Positions 16,200 to 24,022 of a stretch of DNA of 64,000 nucleotides are shown in pieces. How positions within the stretch are numbered: position 1 is the stretch's first letter; each line of letters begins with the position of its first letter. The notes beneath the pieces were generated by a model that saw only the letters and a program-made list of their open reading frames with translations, was not told the DNA's origin and ran no database searches. Location: positions 2,626,501-2,690,500 of the forward strand of contig NZ_CP029985.1 in assembly GCF_003355005.1 (NCBI RefSeq), written 5' to 3'. Source of the DNA: Sphingomonas sp. FARSPH. Lineage in GTDB: Bacteria; Pseudomonadota; Alphaproteobacteria; Sphingomonadales; Sphingomonadaceae. The translations under genes and the position numbers were made by a program.

Positions 16200-17140
16200 G
16201 CGGGCGTGGGAACGGGACGGCGCGGGCCGGCAGCGACACCGCGCTGATCGACCGCTTTCTCGAGATGATGGCGGCCGAACAGGGGGCCGCCGCCAACACG
16301 CTCGCCGCCTATCGCAGCGATCTGGTGCTGGCCTCGCAGGCGCTGGATGGCGATCTCGCGCACGCCGATGCCGCGGCGATCGCGCGGCTGGCAGAGGGCT
16401 GGTCCAGCCTCGCCGGCGCGACGGTGGCGCGCAAGGCGGCGGCGCTGCGCCGCTTCTATGCCTTCCTGCACGCGGAAGGCGACATCGCCGTCGATCCCGC
16501 CGCCGCGCTGCCCCGCCCGGGCACCGCGCGGCGCCTGCCCAAGGTGCTCGGCCACGCCGATGTCGACCGGCTGTTCGCGGTGCTTGGCCAGCGGACCGCG
16601 ATGCCGCAGCCGCTGCCGGGCGACCTGCGCCTCGCCGCGCTGATCGAGCTGCTTTACGGTTCGGGGCTGCGCGCGAGCGAACTCGTCGCGCTGCCGCGCG
16701 CGGCGGTCCATCCCGATCGCCCGTTCCTGATCCTGCGCGGCAAGGGCGGGCGCGAGCGGCTGGTGCCGATATCGGACCGCGCGCGCGCCGCGGTCGCGGC
16801 ATGGCGCGTACATGTCGCGGCGGACCGCGCATGGCTGTTCCCGTCGGGCAAGGGGCATCTGTCGCGCATCCGCCTGTATCAACTGGTCAAGGCGCTCGCC
16901 GCCGACGCCGGCATCCCGCCCGACCGCGTCAGCCCGCACGTCCTGCGCCATGCCTTTGCGACGCATCTGCTCGCCGGCGGCGCCGACCTGCGCGCGTTGC
17001 AGGCGATGCTGGGCCATGCCGACATCGCGACGACCGAAATCTACACGCATGTCGACACCGGCCGGCTGGTCGATCTGGTCAACAGTCGCCACCCGCTCGC
17101 CGATGCGGGCCGCGTTGACGGGAAGGCGGCGCGCCCTTAA
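16196..17140 (+). CDS. xerD: Tyrosine recombinase XerD
   Basis: XerD with XerC resolves chromosome dimers at dif. The 314-residue protein has an N-terminal SAM-like DNA-binding domain (FLEMMAAEQGAAANTLAAY) and a C-terminal catalytic domain with the expected residues: Arg in GSGLRASELVALPR, Lys in GKGGRERLVPIS, HxxR in SPHVLRHAFATHLL, and His plus Tyr in MLGHADIATTEIYTHVD. The GTG start at 16196 overlaps the previous stop by GTGA. Clustering with accA is common in this bacterial class. Confidence 0.93.
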   Translation: MSGRGNGTARAGSDTALIDRFLEMMAAEQGAAANTLAAYRSDLVLASQALDGDLAHADAAAIARLAEGWSSLAGATVARKAAALRRFYAFLHAEGDIAVDPAAALPRPGTARRLPKVLGHADVDRLFAVLGQRTAMPQPLPGDLRLAALIELLYGSGLRASELVALPRAAVHPDRPFLILRGKGGRERLVPISDRARAAVAAWRVHVAADRAWLFPSGKGHLSRIRLYQLVKALAADAGIPPDRVSPHVLRHAFATHLLAGGADLRALQAMLGHADIATTEIYTHVDTGRLVDLVNSRHPLADAGRVDGKAARP

Positions 17141-17150
17141 CCCGCGCCGG

Positions 17151-18098
17151 ATGCCGAGCTTCCTCGATTTCGAAAAGCCGATCGCCCAGCTGCAGGGGCA
17201 GATCGATGACCTGCGCGAAACCGCCGCCGACGGCGGGGTCGACATCGCCGCCGACGTCGCGCGCCTGCAGGCCAAGTCCGACAAGCTGCTGCGCGACACC
17301 TTCGCGAAGCTGACGCCGTGGCAGAAGACGCAGGTCGCCCGCCATCCGGAGCGCCCGCATTTCCGCGATTACGTCGCCGGGCTGTTCGACGAATTCGTGC
17401 CGCTCGCCGGCGACCGCGCCTTTGCCGACGACCAGGCGATCGTCGGCGGCTTTGCGACCTTTCGCGGCCGGCGCATCATGGCGATCGGGCATGAGAAGGG
17501 CTGGGATATCGCCAGCCGCCTTCGCCACAATTTCGGTTCCGCCAAGCCCGAGGGGTATCGCAAGGCGATTCGCCTTGTCGAGCTCGCCGACCGGTTCGGC
17601 CTGCCGGTCGTCACGCTGGTCGACACCGCCGGCGCCTTTCCCGGCGTTCAGGCCGAAGAGCGCGGCCAGGCCGAAGCGATCGCGCGCTCGACCGAAGCGT
17701 GCCTTGCCGCGGGCGTCCCCGTCGTCGCCGCGATCGTCGGCGAGGGTGGATCGGGCGGCGCGGTCGCGCTCGCCGCAGGCAATCGCGTGCTGATGTTCGA
17801 ACATGCCGTCTATTCGGTGATCAGCCCCGAAGGCTGTGCGGCGATCCTGTGGCGCACGTCGGACAAGGCGCCCGACGCGGCGGAGGCGATGCGCATCACC
17901 GCGCAGGACTTGCGCGGCTTCGGTATCGTCGACACGATCGTGCCCGAGCCGCTGGGCGGCGCGCATCGCGATCCCGCCGCGGCGATCGCCGCGCTGGGCG
18001 ATGCGCTGGCGCAGGCGCTCGACGGCCTTTCGCCGCTCGATGCGAAGGCGCTGCGCCGCGAGCGGCAGCAGAAGTTCCTGGCGATGGGGCGTCTCTGA
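17151..18098 (+). CDS. accA: Acetyl-CoA carboxylase carboxyltransferase subunit alpha
   Basis: AccA is one half of the carboxyltransferase that makes malonyl-CoA for fatty acid synthesis. The 315-residue product starts FLDFEKPIAQLQGQIDDLRE, a family signature. It carries the crotonase-fold segments LVDTAGAFPGVQAEERGQAE and VGEGGSGGAVALAAGNRV with the oxyanion-hole glycines, and YSVISPEGCAAILWR. The length and motifs are complete. It starts 10 bp after xerD and ends before a clear terminator. Confidence 0.96.
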   Translation: MPSFLDFEKPIAQLQGQIDDLRETAADGGVDIAADVARLQAKSDKLLRDTFAKLTPWQKTQVARHPERPHFRDYVAGLFDEFVPLAGDRAFADDQAIVGGFATFRGRRIMAIGHEKGWDIASRLRHNFGSAKPEGYRKAIRLVELADRFGLPVVTLVDTAGAFPGVQAEERGQAEAIARSTEACLAAGVPVVAAIVGEGGSGGAVALAAGNRVLMFEHAVYSVISPEGCAAILWRTSDKAPDAAEAMRITAQDLRGFGIVDTIVPEPLGGAHRDPAAAIAALGDALAQALDGLSPLDAKALRRERQQKFLAMGRL

Positions 18099-18127
18099 CC
18101 CCGCGCGCCGCGGGTTCGACCGACAGC

Positions 18128-18167
18128 AAAAGGGGCGGCGAACCGATGGTCCGCCGCCCCCTTTTCG
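18128..18167. terminator. Terminator hairpin between accA and the first flp gene
   Basis: AAAAGGGGCGGCG (18128-18140) pairs with CGCCGCCCCCTTTT (18151-18164) with one bulged base. Flanking A and T runs on the two sides make it suitable for termination in both directions between convergent genes. Confidence 0.75.
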
Positions 18168-18185
18168 TGTCGTCGGATCGTCGGC

Positions 18186-18353
18186 TTAGCTGACGGTCAT
18201 GTTCGACGAGACGTTCTGGAAGGTCGTCGTGAGCTTGCCGCCCAGACCCTTCATCGCGGCGATCGCGGCCACGGCGATCAGCGCGGCGATCAGGCCGTAT
18301 TCGATGGCGGTCGCGCCCTTGCTGTTCCTGAAGAATTTGCGAATCGCGAGCAT
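18186..18353 (-). CDS. Flp/Fap-type pilin precursor
   Basis: The 55-residue protein has the type IVb pilin pattern: a basic leader (MLAIRKFFRNSKG), then a mature sequence starting ATAIEYGLIAALIAV, with Glu at +5 and Tyr at +6 after the predicted prepilin peptidase site (Gly13/Ala14). One hydrophobic helix follows, then a short polar tail. A start 4 residues upstream (18365) is also possible. No tad/cpa secretion genes are seen in the window, so this pilin and the next one are separated from their machinery. Confidence 0.85.
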   Translation of the reverse strand: MLAIRKFFRNSKGATAIEYGLIAALIAVAAIAAMKGLGGKLTTTFQNVSSNMTVS

Positions 18354-18472
18354 TCCGGTCTCCATTGTCTAACGTCAGTCACCCGGCTGAACCGGTTTCG
18401 ACCGGACCCAGCACATCTCCAGTAGCGGGTAACAGGTTGCGAAAGATTTAAGGGCGCGCCGCGGCACGCGGC

Positions 18473-18685
18473 TCAATTGGCGGCCTGCACCTTGCTGCTG
18501 ACCGCGGACCACATATTGGTGTTGGTGTCGGCGACGCCCTTCAGCGCGACGATCATCGCGATGACGATGAGCGCGACGATGAGGCCGTATTCGACCGCCG
18601 TCGCGCCGCGCGCCTCGGTGAAGAGCGCGGCGACGGCGCGACGCAGGCGACGAAGGGCAGGGCGCACGATCATGCGCCCGTCCAT
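18473..18685 (-). CDS. Second Flp-type pilin precursor
   Basis: The product is about 70 residues from the chosen start and has a leader rich in Arg (RPALRRLRRAVAALF), the processing motif RGATAVEYGLIVALIVIAM with Glu at +5 and Tyr at +6, one hydrophobic helix and a polar tail. It is not a recent copy of the first pilin because the leader and tail differ. The exact start is uncertain (18685, 18673 or 18727); only about 20 bp separate it from the divergent mutT start, so its promoter must overlap mutT or the gene must start further in. Confidence 0.78.
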   Translation of the reverse strand: MDGRMIVRPALRRLRRAVAALFTEARGATAVEYGLIVALIVIAMIVALKGVADTNTNMWSAVSSKVQAAN

Positions 18686-18705
18686 AGGGGGTAAGGGTTT
18701 AACGA

Positions 18706-19152
18706 ATGGCTGATGATGTCCATCCAACCACGCTGCCGCTGGTCGTCGTCGCGGCGGCGATGACCGATGCCGACGGCCGCGTGCTGCTGCAACGCCGGCC
18801 GGTGGGGAAGGCGATGGCCGGTTTATGGGAATTTCCGGGCGGCAAGGTCGAGCCGGGGGAGGCGCCCGACGCGGCGCTGGTGCGCGAGCTCGCCGAGGAA
18901 CTGGCGGTCGACGTCGCGCCGGTGGACGTGCGGCCGATCACCTTCGCGCATGCGCCGCTGGCGACACGGCAGTTGCTGCTGCTGCTCTATCGCGTCGATC
19001 GCTGGGCCGGCATCCCGCAAGCGGTCGAATCGCCGGAGCTGCGCTGGGTAATGCCGGCCGAGATGGCGGCGATGCCGATGCCGCCCGCGGACGTGCCGCT
19101 CGTCGCCGCGCTCGTCGCGATGGCGGCGCAGGAATCGCACGCGGGTGGTTGA
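18706..19152 (+). CDS. MutT-like (deoxy)nucleoside triphosphate pyrophosphohydrolase
   Basis: The 148-residue protein has a full Nudix box, GGKVEPGEAPDAALVRELAE plus ELAV, with the GX5EX7REUXEEXGU pattern. The N-terminal strand VVVAAAMTDADGRVLLQRRP and the LWEFPGGK lead-in are typical of MutT/8-oxo-dGTP diphosphatases, which cleanse the nucleotide pool of oxidised dGTP. The C-terminal PELRWVMPAEMAAMPMPPAD is also typical of MutT. Substrate preference cannot be fixed from sequence. Confidence 0.9.
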   Translation: MADDVHPTTLPLVVVAAAMTDADGRVLLQRRPVGKAMAGLWEFPGGKVEPGEAPDAALVRELAEELAVDVAPVDVRPITFAHAPLATRQLLLLLYRVDRWAGIPQAVESPELRWVMPAEMAAMPMPPADVPLVAALVAMAAQESHAGG

Positions 19153-19198
19153 CCGCGGCGTAAAAAGCCATCATCAGCCGCGGCTCCCGCGACATCGA

Positions 19199-19272
19199 GG
19201 CCCGATGGCGGAGTGGTGACGCAGAGGACTGCAAATCCTTGCACCCGGGTTCGATTCCCGGTCGGGCCTCCA
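19199..19272 (+). tRNA. tRNA-Cys (GCA)
   Basis: The cloverleaf is complete. The acceptor stem GGCCCGA (19199-19205) pairs with TCGGGCC (19262-19268). The anticodon loop CTGCAAA carries GCA, and the T arm CCGGGTTCGATTCCCGG is present. The discriminator T and an encoded CCA follow (19270-19272). Confidence 0.97.
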
Positions 19273-19290
19273 GTCTCGCCCCTCTGATGG

Positions 19291-19632
19291 TCAGAGGGTG
19301 TCGTGTTTCACGCGGGCCGCGTCGCGCCGCATCAGCATCGGGCGCAGGCGTACCCCCAGGCAGATCACCGTCGGCCAGAACAGGGTGTTGACCACGTCCG
19401 ACGTCGTGTCGGCCCAGCGCCACGAGCCGAAATGCAGCCGGTCCATGATCTCGTTGAACGCCTCGGCGAGGACGACGAAGGACAAGGGCACGAAACTGCC
19501 CAGCGAGCGGCGCGTGACGATGCGCGCGACCATCAGCACGGCAAGGCCGGCATGCAGGTGCAGGATCGTGTCGGGCAGGCCGGTGCCGTCGCCGATCCAG
19601 TCGATAAACCGGTGATAGGTCGCAGAGATCAT
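19291..19632 (-). CDS. Small multi-pass membrane protein of unknown function
   Basis: The 113-residue protein has about three hydrophobic segments: ILHLHAGLAVLMVARIV, FVPLSFVVLAEAFNEI and VVNTLFWPTVICLGVRL. Conserved-looking polar motifs include HLHAGL and EAFNEIMDRLHFGSWRWADT, which hint at a metal- or heme-binding or enzyme-like membrane fold, but I do not recognise the family. It is convergent with tRNA-Cys. Confidence 0.6.
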   Translation of the reverse strand: MISATYHRFIDWIGDGTGLPDTILHLHAGLAVLMVARIVTRRSLGSFVPLSFVVLAEAFNEIMDRLHFGSWRWADTTSDVVNTLFWPTVICLGVRLRPMLMRRDAARVKHDTL

Positions 19633-19791
19633 CGGCAGGCCTTACGAGGCTGCGCGCACCATCGCAAATCGGGCGGCTCGTATCGGCGAAAGAGCAGTGC
19701 GGCGCTTGGCGCGACCGAGGGGTCGCGATACAAGCCCGATGGATCACGAAGTGTATTGCGTAGCTAAAACAGCTGTGCGAGAGGGGTAGAC

Positions 19792-20457
19792 ATGAACACG
19801 GGTTTCGACGCCACCAACGCTGAAACGATGCGGCACGCGATGGTCGCGAGCCAGCTGCGTACCAACGCGGTCAACGACCAACGCGTCATCGCCGCGATGA
19901 TGAGCGTGCCGCGCGAAGCGTTCGTGCCGGCCGAATCGCGCGATCTTGCCTATCGCGACACCGCGCTCGCGGCGGGCAACGGCCGTGCGATCAACCTGCC
20001 GATGGTGACGGGGCGGCTGCTGACCGAGGCGTATCTGCGCGCCAGCGATCGTGTGCTGCTGATCGGTGCGGCGGGCGGCTATACCGCCGCGCTACTGGCC
20101 CAGATCGTCGCGCATGTCGTCGCGGTGGAGGAGGATGCGGCGCTCGTCGCGCTCGCGCGCGCGGCGCTGGCCGGCAACCCGAAGGTCGAGATCGTCAAGG
20201 GACCGCTCGCTGCGGGGCACGCTGCGGGCGCCCCCTATGACGTGCTGGTGATCGAGGGCGCGGTCGAGGAAATGCCCGATGCGCTCGTCGCGCAGGTCGC
20301 CTCCGGCGGGCGTGTCGTCACCGGCCTGGTCGATGGCGGCGTCGTGCGGCTCGCGACGGGCCGCAAGACGGATGGCGGCTTCGGGCTGAAGGCGGTGCTG
20401 GACAGCGACTGCGTCATCCTGCCGGGCTTCGCCAAGCCGAGGGGTTTCACGTTCTGA
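19792..20457 (+). CDS. Protein-L-isoaspartate O-methyltransferase-like protein
   Basis: The 221-residue protein has the PCMT pattern: MRHAMVASQLRTNAVNDQRV at the N terminus, VPREAFVPAESRDLAYRD, and the SAM-binding motif VLLIGAAGGYTAALLAQIV. The family's active-site loop normally reads ISQPYMV; here it is GNGRAINLPMVTGRL, so the substrate-binding loop is divergent and the true isoaspartate-repair function is uncertain. It lies immediately before tolC, an arrangement frequent in alphaproteobacteria. Confidence 0.85.
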   Translation: MNTGFDATNAETMRHAMVASQLRTNAVNDQRVIAAMMSVPREAFVPAESRDLAYRDTALAAGNGRAINLPMVTGRLLTEAYLRASDRVLLIGAAGGYTAALLAQIVAHVVAVEEDAALVALARAALAGNPKVEIVKGPLAAGHAAGAPYDVLVIEGAVEEMPDALVAQVASGGRVVTGLVDGGVVRLATGRKTDGGFGLKAVLDSDCVILPGFAKPRGFTF

Positions 20458-20477
20458 TCATGGTCTGTGGGGGGGGA

Positions 20478-21989
20478 ATGCGCGCGTTTCGTACGATATT
20501 GGCAACCGGCGTCGCGCTCGTCGCGATGCCCGCGGGTGCCGAAACCCTCCGCGAGGCGCTGGCAAAGGCCTATGCGAACAACCCCACGCTGACCGCGCAG
20601 CGCGCGGCGCAGCGCGCGACGGACGAGAATGTGCCGATCGCACGCGCCAGCGGCCTGCCCGGCCTGACCGCCAGCGGTTCGGCGACGGACAATGTCCTGC
20701 AGGCGAACAACAACTTCCTCAACCCCGAACGCGTCGCCAACGGCCAGCTGCAATTCTCGGTGCCGCTGTACCAGGGCGGCGGGGTGCGGAGCGCCGTCAA
20801 GGCGGCGGAGACGCGCGTCGAGGCGGGGCAGGCGACGCTGCGCGGTGTCGAGGCGAATACGTTCACCAGCGTCGTCGCCGCCTACATGAACGTGACGCGC
20901 GACGAGGCGATCGTCGGCCTCAACCAGCAGAACGTCCGCGTGCTCGAGGTCAACCTGAAGGCGAGCCGCGACCGGTTCCAGGTCGGCGACCTGACCCGCA
21001 CCGACGTCGCCCAGTCCGAAGCGCGCCTCGCACTCGCCCGCGCGCAGCTGCAATCCGCCGAGGCGCAGCTCATCACCAGCCGCGAAAATTACGTCGCGGT
21101 CGTCGGGGCGCCGCCAGGGACGCTGGAGCCCGCGCCCGCGCTGCCCAACCTGCCGACGTCGCCCAAACAGGCGGTCGACGTCGCGCTCGACCGCAACCCG
21201 CAGCTGATCGCGGCGCGCAAGGCGGCGGATGCCACCCGCTACGACATCGGCGTCGCCCGCGCGACGCGGCTGCCGCGCGTCGCCGCGGTGACGACGGGAA
21301 CCTATTTCAACTATCTGGGCTCGATCCCGACCGTGCTGAACGGTCAGCGTATTCCAGGTAGCGGCACGGCCGCGACCGCTGGACTGCAATTGTCGCTGCC
21401 GCTGTTCCAGGGCGGCCAGCCCGCCGCGCGCGTTCGCCAGGCGGAGGCGGGGCGCAGCCAGGCGATCGAGACGCTGACCGCGACCGAGCGCAACGTCGTT
21501 GCGACGACGCGATCCGCCTACGCGCAATGGCAGTCGTCCGAACAGGTGATCGTCAGCTCCGAAGCGGCGGTGAACGCCAACAAGCTGAGCCTCGAGGGCG
21601 TGCGGGCCGAGAACAGCGTCGGCACACGCACGATCCTGGACATCCTCAACGCCGAGCAGGAATTGCTCAACAGCCAGGTGACGTTGGTGAGCGCGCGACG
21701 CGACGCCTATGTCGCGGGGTTCGCGCTGCTGGCGGCGATGGGCAATGCGGAGGCGCGCGACCTGGGCCTCGACGGCGGGTCGCTGTACGATCCGACGGTC
21801 AACTACAAGCGCGTCCGCGGCCGGATCAATGATTTCGGTGGCGATGGCGAGCCCGCGCCCGTTGCGACGTCGACCGCGCAGACCCCCGCGCAGACCGCGG
21901 TGGTGACCCGCCCGCTCGATCCCGCGCTCGACACGCCGGTTGACAGGAGCCCCGCATTAACCACAGGTGCGCAGGCGCCGAGCCGCTGA
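20478..21989 (+). CDS. TolC family outer-membrane efflux/secretion channel
   Basis: The 503-residue protein has a cleavable signal (MRAFRTILATGVALVAMPAG then AETL) and two repeated OEP domains, each with helical coiled-coil and beta parts. Landmarks are the opening TLREALAKAYANNPTLTAQR, GQLQFSVPLYQGGGVRSAV (first repeat) and LQLSLPLFQGGQPAARVRQA (second repeat), plus GTRTILDILNAEQELLNSQV. It should form the outer-membrane duct for type I secretion or RND efflux. The start at 20478 sits after a run of G's; an ATG at 20460 would add 6 residues. Confidence 0.93.
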   Translation: MRAFRTILATGVALVAMPAGAETLREALAKAYANNPTLTAQRAAQRATDENVPIARASGLPGLTASGSATDNVLQANNNFLNPERVANGQLQFSVPLYQGGGVRSAVKAAETRVEAGQATLRGVEANTFTSVVAAYMNVTRDEAIVGLNQQNVRVLEVNLKASRDRFQVGDLTRTDVAQSEARLALARAQLQSAEAQLITSRENYVAVVGAPPGTLEPAPALPNLPTSPKQAVDVALDRNPQLIAARKAADATRYDIGVARATRLPRVAAVTTGTYFNYLGSIPTVLNGQRIPGSGTAATAGLQLSLPLFQGGQPAARVRQAEAGRSQAIETLTATERNVVATTRSAYAQWQSSEQVIVSSEAAVNANKLSLEGVRAENSVGTRTILDILNAEQELLNSQVTLVSARRDAYVAGFALLAAMGNAEARDLGLDGGSLYDPTVNYKRVRGRINDFGGDGEPAPVATSTAQTPAQTAVVTRPLDPALDTPVDRSPALTTGAQAPSR

Positions 21990-22021
21990 TGGTCGCGGGC
22001 ATGCGCATGGGAACGGGAATC

Positions 22022-22597
22022 ATGGGGGACATGAGCGTCGAGCCGTCGATGGAGGAAATCCTGTCCTCGATCAAACGGATCATCGCTGAAGAAGGCGAAG
22101 CGACGCAGGGCCGCGCCCGGCGCCCGCAACGCGCCGCGCCGCCGCCCGAGCCCGAGGACGATGTCGAGGAGGTGCTGGAACTGAGCGATCCGATGCCGCA
22201 GCCGCCCTCTGATCCCGCGCCGCAATCCGTTTACCAGCCAGAGGCGTCGCCGCCGCCGCGGATGCAGGCCGCGCCCCAGCCTGTCGCGCCGGCACAAGCG
22301 GCGGCGCCGCAGCCCAGGATGTCGCAACCGCAAATGCATCAGCCCGCCGCCGCCACAGCGCGCCCCGCGCCCGAACCGATCGTCTCGCAACAGGCGGTCG
22401 CCGCCAGCCTCGGGTCGCTGGAGACGCTGAGCAAGCTGATCGTCAAGCCGGCCCCAGACAGCGACGGGACGCTGGAGGGGCTTGTCCGCGAGATGCTGCG
22501 CCCGATGCTGCGCGACTGGCTGGACGCGAACCTGCCCGATATGGTCGAGACGCTGGTCGCGCGCGAGATCGCCAAGATCACCTCGCAGATGCGCTGA
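22022..22597 (+). CDS. popZ: PopZ/DUF2497 family polar organising protein
   Basis: The N-terminal motif EPSMEEILSSIKRIIAEEGE and the C-terminal helices VREMLRPMLRDWLDANLPDM and VETLVAREI are the two conserved ends of PopZ. A Pro/Ala/Gln-rich disordered region of about 100 residues lies between them, as in Caulobacter PopZ, which forms polar matrices that tether centromeres. The start is uncertain: ATGs exist at 21989 (overlapping the tolC stop as TGATG), 22022 and 22031; homologues suggest a start near 22022. A strong terminator follows. Confidence 0.85.
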   Translation: MGDMSVEPSMEEILSSIKRIIAEEGEATQGRARRPQRAAPPPEPEDDVEEVLELSDPMPQPPSDPAPQSVYQPEASPPPRMQAAPQPVAPAQAAAPQPRMSQPQMHQPAAATARPAPEPIVSQQAVAASLGSLETLSKLIVKPAPDSDGTLEGLVREMLRPMLRDWLDANLPDMVETLVAREIAKITSQMR

Positions 22598-22656
22598 TCC
22601 GCCGGCGATCCGGCGCGCTAGATTCTTACGCAAGCGCTGCGGATGCAGCCTAACCG

Positions 22657-22695
22657 AAAAACGCCGCCGGATCGCTCCGGCGGCGTTTCTTTTTA
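22657..22695. terminator. Strong terminator after popZ
   Basis: A 12-bp perfect stem, AAACGCCGCCGG (22659-22670) with CCGGCGGCGTTT (22677-22688), has a 6-nt loop and is followed by CTTTTTAT. A runs on the left side make it usable from the entericidin gene as well. Confidence 0.85.
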
Positions 22696-22738
22696 TGAAA
22701 GAGGCGTCAGCGACGGGGTGCGATACCCGCCGCCCCGC

Positions 22739-22879
22739 TCACTTCTTGGTTTCGCCCGACGCGGTCGAGATGGCGGTGCCGGCGGACTTCAGGTCCTTGC
22801 CCGCGCCGTTCACGGTGTTGCACGCGGCCAGCGAGAGGAAGGCGGTGGCGGCGGCGATCAGTCCGATCTTGCGGATCAT
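22739..22879 (-). CDS. Entericidin A/B family small lipoprotein
   Basis: The 46-residue protein has a lipobox (FLSLAACNTV) with the lipidated cysteine at position 20 and the family motif NTVNGAGKDLKSAGTAIS followed by a short Lys-rich end. AAGGAG precedes its ATG. Entericidins are small membrane lipoproteins, in some bacteria expressed in stationary phase. It is the last gene of the leftward stress-type cluster and is short enough to be missed by automatic gene callers. Confidence 0.9.
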   Translation of the reverse strand: MIRKIGLIAAATAFLSLAACNTVNGAGKDLKSAGTAISTASGETKK

Positions 22880-22943
22880 CACTCAGTCTCCTTGCGTGAA
22901 GCAATGTGCGGCGAGGCGAGATACGCCGCCCCGCCGCGGACAC

Positions 22944-23825
22944 TCAGCGCAGGCGGCGGCGGGCAGCCGCCGATGCACCGAAAGCGGAAGCCGCTGCGCC
23001 GATCAGCAGCGCCAGCACGAGGACGAAGGACGTTCCGGCGGCGGCGCCGGCTGCCTTGTCGGCCGCGGCCTTCGCCGTGGCGACCGTCTGGTCCTTCGCC
23101 TTGATGAAGTCGGCCTTGGCGCGGGTCACCTGCGCCTGCGCCTGTTCGCGGCTGATCTTGCGCTGGGCGGCGACGACGTCGACGATGCGGCTTTCCGCAC
23201 GCGCGCCATCGGCACCGCCGCGTGCCAGCGCGGGCAGCTGCTTGGCGATTTCGGTCTGCGCCTGTTCCGGCGTCATCTGGGCCGGGTCGGACGGCGCGTC
23301 GGACAGATAGGCGGCGGCCTCCTGGCGCACGTCATTCTTGTCGATGCCGGCGATCTGCGCGGCCTGCGGCGCGGCGGCGCCGACGGTCTGGCCGGCCGCA
23401 CCCGCGACGGTGCCCACCGTGCGGAACGCGCCGCCGATGATCCCGCCCACCGCACTCGTCAGCAGGTAGATCGTGAGGATCAACGTCACGCCCCACACGA
23501 CCAGGCCGTGGACGAGTGCGTCGAACCGCTCCGTCACGCCCGACACGCGCGCCGCGGCATAGCCGCCCGCGCCCAGCGCGATGACCGTCGTGATCAGCCA
23601 GTACAGACCCGCGCCGATGCCGAAGCCGGCTGCGCCCGGCGTCGTGCCCTCGACCGGATCGACCATCGACAGGCCGATGCCCGTACCCAGAATGCCGAGC
23701 ACGACCTGCACGGCGACGGCGATCACCACCCCGGCAAAGATCGCGCCCCACGATACCCGGGTAATGCCCCGCGTCACCGCGGAAGCCTCAAGCGGCGTCA
23801 GGCCGGTCGTAACGTTGGTCGCCAT
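22944..23825 (-). CDS. Multi-pass membrane protein of the stress cluster
   Basis: The 293-residue protein has four or five hydrophobic segments (WGAIFAGVVIAVAVQVVLGI, GIGAGLYWLITTVIAL, VVWGVTLILTIYLLTSAVGG, SFVLVLALLIGAAASAF). The soluble part, residues 160-260, is rich in Ala, Gln and charged residues and probably helical (QAAQIAGIDKNDVRQEAAAY, EQAQAQVTRAKADF). Similar proteins in this group are sometimes annotated PhnA-like, without functional proof. The ATG at 23825 is favoured because AGGAG lies 5 nt before it. A GTG two codons upstream would overlap the previous stop. Confidence 0.7.
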   Translation of the reverse strand: MATNVTTGLTPLEASAVTRGITRVSWGAIFAGVVIAVAVQVVLGILGTGIGLSMVDPVEGTTPGAAGFGIGAGLYWLITTVIALGAGGYAAARVSGVTERFDALVHGLVVWGVTLILTIYLLTSAVGGIIGGAFRTVGTVAGAAGQTVGAAAPQAAQIAGIDKNDVRQEAAAYLSDAPSDPAQMTPEQAQTEIAKQLPALARGGADGARAESRIVDVVAAQRKISREQAQAQVTRAKADFIKAKDQTVATAKAAADKAAGAAAGTSFVLVLALLIGAAASAFGASAAARRRLR

Positions 23826-23827
23826 AT

Positions 23828-24022
23828 TCACTCCTGTTCTTCGTTATTCGATTGGGTGGATTTGGACGGAGGGGCGGATTTCGCCGCCTCCGCCTGTTCG
23901 ATGCGCGCCTTGCGGATTTCCGCGTCGTCGCCCAGCAACTTACCGATCGCCTCGCGCGCGGCGCCCTTCGCCTGGCGCAGCTTCGCGTCGTCGGCGTCCG
24001 GGCGTTTCTTGTCTCGGGTCAT
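23828..24022 (-). CDS. Small CsbD-like soluble protein
   Basis: The 64-residue hydrophilic protein reads AKGAAREAIGKLLGDDAEIR in its middle, which resembles the CsbD repeat (K-x-A-x-G-K-x-x-G-D), though the match is short. The tail is Ser/Asn/Glu-rich. AGGAG lies before the ATG, and the gene overlaps the PAS-LuxR gene stop and ends 3 bp before the next ATG, so it is part of one transcript. It may be a general-stress protein, but no biochemical role is known. Confidence 0.6.
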   Translation of the reverse strand: MTRDKKRPDADDAKLRQAKGAAREAIGKLLGDDAEIRKARIEQAEAAKSAPPSKSTQSNNEEQE

